From Doris montereyensis (taxonomy: Eukaryota; Mollusca; Gastropoda; Nudibranchia; Dorididae), in contig JAXRKP010000798.1 in assembly GCA_037039925.1 (NCBI GenBank), forward strand, positions 102,001 through 166,000: 64,000 bases of DNA. The letters are read 5' to 3'. Position numbers and translations under genes: made by a program. The first letter of the stretch is position 1, and each line of letters opens with the position of its first letter. Below are positions 1 to 12,100 of this stretch, one piece after another. The notes below the pieces were generated by a model. That model worked only from the letters and a program-made list of their open reading frames with translations, had not been told where the DNA came from and did no database searches.

Positions 1-1268
1 TCCTTAGGCCTTAAATGATGTCGTGCAGGTCACTAAAATTATTTTGATTGGCCCAGCGCTTTCCCCCACTAGCAAATCTTTCACTTACTTGCACCAACGA
101 TACTACAGTAGAGCAACTGTTCTAGTACTAGTATCTTTGCTTACACATTACACAGACTAGCCTGGCTGTTAACAATTAACATGTCATCCATTTGACCTCC
201 AAAACACACATATGCACACAGTCACCAACAGATGGAATAAATGCTAGTTTAAAGGAAAAAGAATAAAGCTAATTTGGGTAGCATTTACATTCCCACATTT
301 TTATATACAACACATGTACATTTACATGAAACATTATGTACTCAGAATGAAATATCATACTCATGTTTTTATCCATTTCCTTTTTAATATTAATACATTT
401 ATGTCCACTTTTTTTGTATAATATAATTATAATGTATTTGTATCATGATGTGTGCAGCTCAAAAGAAAAGATACACATTTATGAGAACACAAAGAAGTAG
501 AGCAATGATGAAAAGTGAGAGTGAGAAGATACTTATGATTATGATAGTCACATCACTGACAAGATGTGGACTCCTTGATAATAATATTAATAATAATACA
601 ATCAGAATCAGCTGCATTTTGATTTCTTCAAACTCAAATTTCTGCTTCACTGTGACTAGAATAGGAATACATGTAACTAATACCAAGGTCCTTTTTCATT
701 GATGTGTAGAAAGAGAATATTATTGTAATAATAATAATATAATGTAGAAGTAGAAAGCAATATATATTTAAAAGACAAATCCATACTTGAAGGATGTTTA
801 TTTGATGAAATGAGAAAAAAGATAGAACAAGAGAAGACAAGGCCAGATGTATGTGACTGAGTTTATGGACAATTAATCTAAGACAGCAATGAAATCAATG
901 CTTCTACTTACTACTACTAGTACTACTTATACATTTATTATAACTATGATATAGTGTAGCCATTCTACAAGTTGTGCTTCATGGTGAAACAATGATGTCA
1001 ATAACAAGCTGGCTAAAAAACAAAATTTTGCAACTGATTACGAGTGAGAGAGAGAACTGGAACCAGTGCTTATTGATGCCTCGGGTATTGCAACAGAACA
1101 AAAAAAATAGTCTGATTACAAGTACATACATGTACTGTTTCTTGTACCAAAGGCCATCTCATGATATAAAACTTTAAACAAGTTTTAAATTGATAGGATT
1201 GGGGTACTATATTATATTTAGAAGAAGCATTAGAAGAACGTGTCTTATTTAAAGTCGAGTATACTTAC

Positions 1269-1880
1269 AAGATAAACTTTTTCCTCGGCCTCAAATGTCC
1301 TTTTTTTTAGTCGCTGAAGATAGACCTTGTCTGTGTAGATCTCGCTTAAGATAAACCCATCCATGCCCAGCTGACTAGCCAAATTTCTCCCAAACTTAGT
1401 CTGGTTTTACTGGTAAACGAACCATTTGGTCTGTGCGAGTGACCAGCATAGTATCTCATTCAGTTGGTACTAGATGTAACCTACATGTGTATTACTATTA
1501 ATACCAAGCATCCGCTCAGTGAGATACAGTTATACTAGGCAACTCACTCTCTCTGCTACTTCACCAAGCAGATTTGACTTTAAGTTTAAGACAGGACAGT
1601 GTGATTGGGATTGTAGGCACAATTTATGTGTGTTGGCCTCATGCCGTCTTTCTCTTTACTCATCCCTCTTTACCCATTGATACATCAAATACATGTGTCT
1701 ATAGAGACATGTATCCATTTCTTTCTTGTGTAGATAATGCTTAGGTTTTGAAGACAGAATTCTGACATGATCTTTGTACATGAAGGCCTGCTTCTCTTGG
1801 TAAATGGTTAAAACGAATCTTTCTGCTTGGTCCCATGGAGTTAAAAACAGACTCCACTGCATTTGTCTTGACTTTGACAC
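1269..1880 (-). other. Possible unassigned coding exons
   Basis: Two stretches read like coding sequence on the minus strand, but I recognise no family. The first (about 1401-1269) could start after an AG at 1402-1403 and runs KFGRNLASQLGMDGFILSE to a good donor (GTAAGT). The second (about 1880-1690) is open over 74 codons in one frame (DQAERFVLTIYQEKQAF) and ends near a possible GTAAAG donor. A neighbouring frame of the second stretch is also open over some 50 codons, which weakens the case. They could be exons of a gene to the left, transposon remnants, or chance. Confidence 0.25.
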
Positions 1881-4074
1881 TTTTCATCCTACCCTAAACA
1901 TGCAAATTCAAAAAACTTTTTATGTCCTAGTCCTAATATTATATTAATAAGTACTTCCAGTCAAGACAAGAAAAAGCAAAAGAAACATCTATATAGGTGA
2001 AGAATGAGATGGAAATCTGATTTTACCATGAAGAATTGTACTAAGTACTATTAAAATAGATGAAATGAAGTTGGATGTGGGTTGCTGTTACAAGTACAGC
2101 AACATAATGCATGTATAATATAACTTATAAGGCGCATTCTTTGCACACAAAAAAAACCAATAACAATTGAACAGAAGAATACTGGTTAAAAATTATTTGA
2201 TTACTTGTTATAACAACCCCATCAAGATCTCATATTCACATCAGCTAAAAGCATTTTTAAGCTAGGAAAAAAATCCCCACAAAAATAACATAACCAGAGA
2301 CTGGGGAGAGTTGTGGGGGTAAATGGATTTTCTTGGTCCACATTTAGAATTGATATATATTAATTATTATATATATGCTTAATCATGGCTTTCTATTAAC
2401 GATATATAACAATTGACTGTGTCATTTACATGGCTACATCATAATTTTTTATCCCTTCACTACAGCTACAAAGTACACACACTTTTTACTACTACATACT
2501 CAGTGAGAGTGTTGAGTGTACTGGACTGAAGCAAACAACACATAGCGTTGAGTCAGTCAGAGTGGTAATTTTTTTTATAATAGGTCAATAAGCATGAAGT
2601 ATTAAGCAGCAAGATCTGGTAGTGGTAAAGGGAGAAGAACAGATTTCAATGCCTCTGTGTATAGTGTCTACCTATGGGGAACTCAGGGATATAAAAACCT
2701 ATGACCTTAGACGTAAACCATTCCACTACTCGTGCCCACCTGAAATGGCATGTGTATCTTTACAAATATCTCACTCACAGATGTAATGGGAATTGCACAC
2801 AGAGATTTAGATTAAAATTAATATTCTTGCCAACATTAAAATGTCTTTTTCCATGAGTAAAAATTGAGATTTAGTGGGCTTCAATCTACTGTATTCTAGA
2901 CTCTTGAGTCGCTAAGTTCTATGAAGTACAGTGAACACAGAGAAAATATACAAATAAGCAGGCTACCATTAAACCAAGTATCCACAGGAAGTCATTACCC
3001 CAAAAATGCATACATCTTTATGTAAGTGCAGCTGTCATTAAAAGTATGAATGCAAAACATTTAAACAATCTGCTGCTTTTAAAAGAACTCTAAAGACTAT
3101 AACTACAACTGTAAATAGTGTAAATACAACATTTTTATTTACAGTCCAACCCTCTTCTTATATTTTAAGGCCTGTTCGTCTGTCCTCTTAAAAAAAGCAG
3201 CTTGCTATTCTGTACAGCTATGTGTCGTTTAAACACTGCCTTGACACTGTACCAATGGTATAGCGCATTCATTAATCTCCCAATCATTAATAGCCTGTTT
3301 CATAGTGCAAGGCACCGTTTGACTCAGTTGAGTTTGGTTGGATCATATTCGTAAAGCTTCACTTCTAGATCTATGGCTGACACGGGGGTGTGATTAGTGT
3401 CTGTGGATATTGTATAAAGGAAATATTCTACCGAGAGTTATATCCTTTTGTTTTGTAATACTCAAAGTGTCAAAGTTTATGAAAAATGTCTGACACGGAA
3501 ATCTCAAATTCGTGGCCATTTCAAACTCATTGACTCAACCTCGATGAGTTTGAGTTGACATAACCGTACTGCACTGGATTATTGTTATTACATGTATCAA
3601 TAAAAATATAAAAGCCTGCATGCCTAACTTCATAGCAAAATTCATCGTTTTTGACAAATATGCTGATAATATATTTTAAAATATATAAGGCTGCTGGTAA
3701 ACAACATGACTACGACAAGACAATCGAAACTGAAAACTACAGTACAAGCACACTTAAGATTCAGATTTGCTCTGTATTTCTAATGCTTACAAAAACAAGC
3801 AAGCCTGGTGTGATACATGCAATTGTAATGCACTTTAAAAAATATTCTGATAGTTTTGCTTTTAAGTTTAAGCAATTTACTGTAAAGAGGAATGACAGTA
3901 ATGACACCAAACAAGGTAAACTTTCCATTGTAACTGAATTTAAATTAAATTAAAGTTAAAGACAGCCCCAGACCTCTGTGTGCCACAGAACACAGTCATG
4001 AAATGAGCCATACTATACTAGGTTATGTTATAGTATAGTAGATGGTGGGTCACGCGTAAAGGAAAATAGTGGTG
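1881..4074. other. AT-rich intergenic DNA, nothing recognised
   Basis: No gene or clear repeat end was seen. The 100-codon open frame near 3651-3953 is lysine/threonine-rich, lacks any motif I recognise and sits in AT-rich sequence, so I treat it as chance. The first 1.2 kb of the window is similar. Confidence 0.5.
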
Positions 4075-4078
4075 TTAA

Positions 4079-4766
4079 CCCTTTGAGCCCTATCCACCAG
4101 CACACCCATGGCAAATAAAATTGACATAGCGCCTAACATCCGTGGCAAGTAAAGTTGACGAATCACCTAACATCTGGTACACCACTGGCAAGTAAAATTG
4201 ACGTAGTACCCAACCTCCGTTCGCCAAGATGTCTGCACCCTTGTTGAAGTTGTTAGGGTGAAGTTTGGAGAAAAATAGAACACTTTTCAGCATGAATCAT
4301 GCGAAACCTGAACCTGGCCCGTCAGTGGTAAAATGTGCAAGGAAAACACTATGCACTACATAGTCATTGATTATTTTAAGGATTTTTCAGAAATAGAATG
4401 AGATAATAATGAGGACTTCCCTGAAAGTGACATGACAGTGATGTAATACTAATGATAGCGAGAGGGGATTCAAACATCAGCTGATCGAGGGGGGCGTGTC
4501 CCTATCAACTTTGGGGAAGTAAACAATGATGATGGAGAGGCGGCGCATGCTGGGATGATTGTCCCACGAAGATGGGATTCTGGTGCCAAAGTGTAGGTAG
4601 GTCATAGTATTACAACTATTACTAAACTTACTTCCACGAAAGTTCCAAGTTGTCAACCTCTTACGGCATTTGTGATACAAGCATTCAAAATAAAGACATA
4701 AAATATTGGCGCAAATTGATCAGGAGCTCAGGCACAGGGTCACGGTAGGCCCAGGAGCTCAAAGGG
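4079..4766. mobile_element. TTAA-flanked MITE-like element (688 bp)
   Basis: The segment is bounded by TTAA on both sides (4075-4078 and 4767-4770). Its ends are inverted copies of CCCTTTGAGC. TTAA duplication with short inverted ends starting CCC is the signature of piggyBac-superfamily elements. No transposase is encoded. Near the left end a short motif (GGCAAGTAAA followed by TTGACG) is repeated about every 50 bases. Confidence 0.7.
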
Positions 4767-6083
4767 TTAAAGCCCGCTAACACAAATAATCAAATAAGAG
4801 ATGGGAAGAAAACCATTAACCTAAAAGTGAAAGTATTGACACTGAAAATAAAGAAATTTTTGGGGGCAATAATTTCAAGACAGGAAGAGGGAGAAAAGAA
4901 CAATCTATTGTGAAATGCATTTCGTCACAATAAAATAATAATTGTCAACTTTTTGTGATTCTAAAAATATCAGCTTATTCATTAGGCATCACTAATTATC
5001 CTCTTGATGTAACTTTGTTTTTGTTTTTTCTTCTTCTTGTTTCTTGTTAATGTGAAATGTAAAGAAACAAAAACTACTGATAGTTTTTTTCAATTTGTGT
5101 TTCAGATTTTCTTACATTACACACATGGTTATGATTCCATTTCCAAAGAGATCTCCATTTGATATTCAGAGGACAAAGGGACTAAGTTAATAAGTGGAGT
5201 GAGTTGTAAAATATACTACCGGTGTAGCTATAACTCGGGGCAAGGTACATTGACACACTACACATGTACTTGGGATTGATATTGATGTAACAAGTAATAA
5301 ATAGATTCTGAAACTGAAAAGAAAACACAATTTGTTAGAAGCACTAATTAATTACCTTAAAATTATTTTAAAAATGTTCTTATACATGTAGTAACGCACA
5401 CACATATCTAACATGTTAACATGGCATCGTCGATACTTTATTAAATCGCTCAAAAATTCAAAAATTATAATACGGACTAGCCTTGTCTTAAAAAAAGTTA
5501 AAGCATTTTTTGATATTTAAAATCTTTGGTACTTTTTTTTGGTCGGCTCATATTTTTAAAATTTGAGAATGAAACGATTTGTCTTGTATTCAAATGAATG
5601 TATTCTTTGGGAGAATACCACAACAAAATGGAACCAAATCAATTACATTATCATATATAATACAATAGTCGGGTAGATGAAATAATTCTTGTGTAAAGGT
5701 GATCCCTTATTATAGATAGGATTATTCATGATGGATGTCTGGGATATAATAAAAACATAACACAAAGACAGTAGAGCAAACCCGATTGACATCACTCGAA
5801 CATGAACTTTAGAAGAGGAGATGCTAAAACTAACTTCTCATTAATTCTATGTATTGGCAATTCTGATATAAAAACAAAAGGAAGCAGGCATCATACAAGC
5901 AGTACTAGTACCAACAAACCTAATACAAATATAATGAAACAAAATGTCAAACAGCTTTTCAGCTATCATTTTCCCACAGCCAATGTAATGTATAGAAACG
6001 AAGGGGGAAAAAGTAAAACTAAAACCATTAGGCTACTTTCAAATACAATTTTGGACATAACATGAAATTCTGACATCAGTATG

Positions 6084-6522
6084 CATATCGTTGGTGAAAC
6101 TGTCTAAACAATATAAGTCTGTCAGCCGTAATTTTCAGGAGAAGCAAAAAATGTCATAAATCATCGAAAAGGGTTGCATTGCAAACACTTTGCTATGTTT
6201 TTTTCGAAGAAAAATAGAAATGTTTGTTTAGATCATGTGCGTGAAATGAGCTTTTCTATTGGTTCAAGGTCTCCAGTATACATAAAGATGTGACTTTATA
6301 TATCTCTCGAAGTACATTCAATTTCCAATTTTCAGTGTCAATATATATCTCAATGCTTTCAATTTCCTAAGCACTATGTCAAACGAAAAATTGTATTGAA
6401 TGGACAAAAAAGATTTATAATTATAAAGACACGAGAGAAGCATATGTGTGATCATTTTAATATCTCATATCCCATAATTATACTGTGGACTTCAGCGTTT
6501 AGACAGTTTCACCGCCGATATG
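6084..6522. mobile_element. MITE with 24-bp terminal inverted repeats (439 bp)
   Basis: Left end CATATCGTTGGTGAAACTG and the following CTAAAC are matched in inverted form at the right end with two differences (TT versus GC after CATATCG). There is no coding capacity. I do not see a clear target-site duplication, so the superfamily is unassigned. Confidence 0.65.
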
Positions 6523-7139
6523 ATTCATTTGATTTTAATAATAATAAAAATATTTCGCCTGATTTATTGAGTTAAAAATTATATTTCAATAATGAGCTAG
6601 GATTAATGAAATCCCAATAACAAATCATTAAGAAGATCCATATGAAGAATTAACATTATTAATATTACAGACATAAGATTACCAAAAGTTCACGTGTAGT
6701 TTAAACAAAGTAGTTCTCTGGCTATGTACAAAATAGTGCCTGTGGCCAATTTTACTCTTTTGCTTGTTAGCTTTACCACCAGTACTCAAGAAACAGAAAG
6801 TGACACAGAGAGTAGGAGAGAAAGAGTCAAAGAAAGACGGAAAAGAGGGAGGAAAGGGCAGAGAAGCAGAATGGTACTAATGGTAGGGAAAGAGTGAGAA
6901 AGAGAGAGATAGACCTAGGAACACAAACTATTATGATTGAATGACACTACACAAAGCTATTGGTTAACTTCACAGAATCTAAGTGAGTGGGTAAACGTCT
7001 GTTGGGAGAATCATTAGATATGTTGTGAGTGTTTTGCCATGAATATCTCAGGCCGTTTTTTATGATCATAGAAAAAAAAGCAATGACAACATTTTCAATT
7101 ATGAATTGTTCCAGCTGAACTTCCCAAGTTTAACGCTAC

Positions 7140-7345
7140 TGACCCACGCACCAAACTGCATTATATCCTTATAAAAAGTAATGTACCATTTCTCATCTAC
7201 AAAGCAGAATCATGGAAGATGACCCCTGCCACCAGTAGTAAATTGGAAGTCTTCTTAACTAGATACACGCAGAGAATTATGGGCATTATTTGGTCCAAGA
7301 CTAATTCCAACAAAAACCCCACAGAAAACATGCTTCAAAACCAAT
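7140..7345 (+). pseudogene. LINE reverse-transcriptase C-terminal fragment
   Basis: In one frame the region reads IHYILIKSNVPFLIYKAESW followed by KLEVFLTRYTQRIMGIIWS. This resembles the post-RT C-terminal region of RTE/CR1-type non-LTR retrotransposons (xxNVKSxLLYGSExW then CLRRIxxIxW). The element is 5' truncated and decayed, and its family differs from the LINE at 43-46 kb. Confidence 0.5.
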
Positions 7346-7439
7346 CACCATAAAAGTAAAGCCCAGGAGATGGCAATGGATTGGCTGTACAAAAAAAGTT
7401 AAGTTCCTTCAAGGCCGTTACAGTTACAGCCCAGAGAGC

Positions 7440-7690
7440 CGGAGCTTTCCCTGGTTTCAATGGTGTGAAGCGGAACAGGTGATAATAATCACCTCCTGAC
7501 CAAGACCCTAGTCTGACACAGGTTTTTACTCCCAAGCTAGTGCTTGTACCCATTTGCACCTGGGTAGAGTGGGAAAAATGCATGTTAAGTGTCCTCCCAA
7601 GGAACACAACGTCAGACCTAGCTTTGCTAGGGATTCGAATCCGGGACCTCATGATCCAGAGTCTGGCAGCCTAACCGCTCGGCCACTGAT
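7440..7690 (-). mobile_element. tRNA-derived SINE with conserved central domain
   Basis: Read on the minus strand, a tRNA-like head carries an A-box (TGGCCGAGCGGTTAG) and a B-box (GGATTCGAATCC), like a Ser/Leu tRNA. It is followed by a body with CCACTCTACCCAGGTGCAAA and TGGGTAC. That body resembles the central domain shared by many animal SINEs (I recall it as Nin-DC). The 3' end contains GGTGTGAAGCGGAACA. A fragment of the same 3' end is near 26098-26140. Confidence 0.75.
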
Positions 7691-8423
7691 GTCATTTGGA
7701 TTGATTGTGTGTTCATCATATAAGGCTCCACCTGTAGTCACAAAGATGGCATTTAAATTAATGGACCCAGGAAAGGTAATAAGAGAGAGACCAACCCAGA
7801 GAGACAGAGATAAGCAATTCCATAAAAGAAATATGAGAGAATGGTCTCATTTTGAAGAAACTGCATTGCTTTACAGAGGTAAGTTCTGATGGGAGCCTAA
7901 TGTGTGTCCATGCACAAAGACGATTAAGAAACATAAAACTTCCCCACTGTTGTTGGATGCGACTTTAGCTTATCTCGTCTTAATTTTTCTTTTCACTTGA
8001 AGCTCACAATCACCTCTTTTACTTCAACTGGGTCTCTTGTTTTCTTATATTTATAAAATTTATAAAATAACAAAATTGTTTAGTCTCTCACCAAATTTCA
8101 TAATAATTCTATAACATGGTAACTTTCTTTGACATTTTCCATGATCAATAGACTGATGTCTTTGTTCGATCCATTTAGGATTAATTTTAAAGCAGTGTCA
8201 AAATAAATGCAATTAATATCAGTAACAGTACAGAACTGTTGTTTGATAGATAAATTGGGTCAAAATGGGACAACTTTATAAATAATAATATCACACAGAA
8301 AATTCACAACTTATTGAAAAATGTTGTATATATACCAGAATAAAACTAAAACATTGCAACTCATTCTGGTACCCTGTAGAAAACAACTCACCCCCTCACT
8401 CCTAACAAGGAAAGCATACTTAA

Positions 8424-8967
8424 GGGGAGGGCGGGTCCTGAGCATGTTTTTAAAATTTATGTGACATAGACAATTTTAACCACTACCATTGTACTTGGCC
8501 TGTCTAAATTAGCTGAAAAAGAATTTTCTTCTTCTTATCATATGGTTGCCATAGGAACGCCGCCATCTTGGATTTTCATTACGGAAATGACAACTTCATT
8601 TCAAATAGGTTTTGTTAGTTATAAACAAAAGTGGCTATAACTTTGCACATACGTTATTTGGTTCAATATCTAGCCGCACCCATTGGATAATTTAATCACA
8701 CAAAAATTTGTTTTGCAAAAATGTGAAGAGATTAATATAATATTAATACTTTGAAACATCATACAATCATGAGAGGCTATCAATAACTTCATGTCGACTC
8801 TATTTCAACTGCTCCAGATCCCTTATACTCATTTCGGGATGGCATTTTTCTTATAACAGGTGCGTGGAATGTTTCCCGTAATATTCGTCGAACTGCTCCA
8901 TCCAGTGGTGCAATAAAAGAGTTTTGTCCTATTTGTGGTAAAACTGCCTTCTCAGGACCCGCCCCCA
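8424..8967. mobile_element. TTAA-flanked MITE-like element (544 bp)
   Basis: TTAA lies on both sides (8420-8423 and 8968-8971). The inverted ends share GGGCGGGTCCTGAG. A run of Gs precedes this core on both sides with slightly different lengths. No transposase frame is present. It lies between TLCD4's stop codon and the left flank. Confidence 0.65.
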
Positions 8968-9122
8968 TTAAATAAGGAATAAAAGGAAATAATCCAACAA
9001 GCAACCCCACAAGGAAAGAAGATGTTAAGTTTACCGGTATACTCTAATAACAAACAGGAAATGGATAAAAATTGAAACATAATTGATATTCAGTGTTCAT
9101 TCAGTCAATGTGTTTATGGTTT

Positions 9123-12100
9123 TCAGTATAATTTGGGACCATTGACCGTTTCAGGCCTAAAGGTTTGAATGGAATATTGAACACTTTTGAACTTTGGGAC
9201 GAAGCCATGTTTCGGTCTTTGCTGTAAAAAAAGTCGACAAATTTTAAGTGCACCTGAACATATTTTAAAAAACCAGTAAATATTGATAATATCAAGAATA
9301 ATGCAAGGAATGATGAGACACAACTGAATGTATCCTAAGCGGTTAAATGCTGGAGTATTGTAAACCCTGTAAACTCGATTCCAGTAGGATGGCATTACAG
9401 CTATTCTGACAAGGAAGAAAGTAACAGCCATTGCCACACCGTTTCCAACAAAAACAACGTTTGACTTTTGATATCCAAGCTGGGAGAGAAACCATCTGCA
9501 GATAACAATAAAGCATTTGTTTTGTTAAAACACTAATGTTACATGAAGCATCCATCAAATATCTTCATCACTACTCCAATCTGTAATTAATACAACTCTC
9601 TTTCTCTCTCATTTCTCTTTGTCTAGATCTACAACTCTTCTCCTTCCTTTTCCATTTGACTTCATACCTACCCTGCCCCCTTTTTAAAAATCTTTTTCCT
9701 TTCTACTACTGTCTTCCTTTCTTTGATTCTCCTCCTCTTCTCTCCTTTCTTACGTTCTCCTTCTGACAGTACACTGAGTGATAACCGTAAAGGTGTATAA
9801 ATATTACTCATTTGTTGATTAACAAAAACTTACTTTTTCTTACAATAAACATATCCTCCTCCCCCCTTGTTTTGAATCTGAGCCCTAGGCCTAAAGGTCT
9901 TACCCATCATTAACATTACGTAATGATTATCTAAGATACACCCACCATATTATTCAGTATTTGCCTAAGAGATCGTCTGACTAAGAAGTTGTGTTTTTTT
10001 GTTGTTGTCTCCCTAATGTCTCTTAGGTATAATCACTGCACCCAAAAGTGGCTACAAACAACATGAAAAAATAGTTACCTCTGATTGACAAATGGAGTTG
10101 AAAATTCAGCAACAAGTCTGTAGTTAGCAAAATAGGGTAAAACTCCATACGTCTAAGGCAGAAAAATAAAACACAAGGTGATTGGACAGAAGAAAAAAAC
10201 AACACTTTCTGCATATCAAAATACTTTTGCAAAACTTTTTAAGATGTTCTCAAAACTAAAGGTTGACAAAAAAAAACAATGTATATGCACCAAACGAATA
10301 AAATAAAGTGAAAGTTAAATTTCTTCACTTTAATGTCTCTTTTATATCTTCTTCCCACTTTCTTCGAGGTCTGTCTTTTGGTCTTTTATCTTGGGTTTTA
10401 GCAAAGTATACTGATCTAGCTGTTCTGCTGTATTCCTTACTGTCTACGGTCCAAGTTTCACTGCCATAAATAAGAGTAAGACAAGAAACTGTGTTGTACA
10501 CTGCCATTTTCTTCTTTTATGATACTGCTTGTTTACCTATAAATGCCATTTCTAGGTAGTTATATATTGTCATTGCCCTTTGGATTCTCTAGCTGATTCC
10601 TTCTCCTAGTTTTTTATCTGATTAATCACTACTCTGAGGTACTTGTAGCTTTAAACTTGTTCTAACTTTTCCGTGCCCAGTTTAAGATTTTGTCTTTTAG
10701 TTTCCCTAGTTATTAGCATTAATTTCATTCCTCTTTTATCTAGTTCATTATTCAGCATGTTAATATTATACTTAAGTTCACTTTCTGATTTTCCAAAAGA
10801 ACTAAATCATCAGCAAATAAAAGCACTGATACATTTACTGTTTTGAGATTCCACATACCTACATCTTCATTTTTGAGGATGCCTTTGCAATTGAATCCAT
10901 AAATGTGATAAACCAAAGACAACATAGGATACAGCCCCGTCTAAGTCACATATCTACATCAATTTCTTCACCTAAGTTTCCAGAGCTACTCTCACTGCAC
11001 ATGTTGGTTCATTGTAAAAACTTTTTATAGCTCCTATTAAATTTCGCTCTACATTGTGTGTTTTTAAGGAATGCCATAGTTCCCACCTCGCAGTGGCAAG
11101 TGCCTTTTCTAAGTCAATAAAAGTATTAAAACAGAGGTGCCAGTCAGCGTTTCTCTCGAAGGATTTTTCTATTATTTGTCTAATTGTAAATATATGGTCT
11201 TGTACACTTCTTCCTGGTCTAAATCCACTGTGATGCTCTTCAGTCTGATGTTCTACTATTTTCCTTATTCTTATTTCTAGTATCCTGGCATAAACCTTTC
11301 CTGTTTCGCTAAATAGTGATATCCCTTTATAGTTTGAGCATTCTATAGTTGATCTTTTCTTGTGTAATTGTTCCTTTTTTCCAGCGATCTGGCACCTGTT
11401 TTGACTTCCATGCTTGTTAACATATTGCATGTATTAGTTTGCCTCTCTCCCTTGGTTTTTAAATCATCTCTGGTTAAATTTTATCTGCTTCTGGGGCCTT
11501 TCCTAGTTTAACTTTTCGCATAGCTGTTTGGATTTCTTCCATTGAGAAACATGTTCAGCTGTCTCATCTGAATTACTTTATATTCACACTAGTTGATCTG
11601 TACTCCTTGTGTTATATGTTCTGGAGGGATTGTGTAATAGTAATTACTGAAGATGCTTTCTCCATGCTTCCATGATTTTATGGTCTTCTTTTAATATTTG
11701 TCCTTTGGCATTTTTAATTTGTCGTTTTAAGCACGCTTTGGTCTTCTTCATGCTCTTCATTGCTCCCCAGAACAATTTTTGATTTAACTTTGAACTTTTC
11801 CGTGTCTTCACCTAATCCTAAGTCTTTTCCATTTGTTGCCGTAACATTCCATGTTCCAAAAATCAAAGTCTGTGTTCGTTTCCAGGGCCGTCTTCGAAAG
11901 TTCAGTCCGGATGTCTCACGTTTAGTTCTCTGAATCAGTTTCTTTTGGGTAAGCAGGTGATTAGCCCATTGTACTCTAGTTAGATGGTGTTTGTGATGTT
12001 CTGTTAGGGTTAACTCCCTTAGCCTTTAGTGAACCAAGACAGCCTGCAAAGGCAGCAGGTTGTTATTTTCTGTTAGGGTTAACTCCCTTCATAGCATGCA

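Noticed and set aside
7554..7889. 111-codon plus-strand frame and 105-codon minus-strand frame
   Set aside because: Both run through a tRNA-derived SINE; the open frames are by-products of that sequence.
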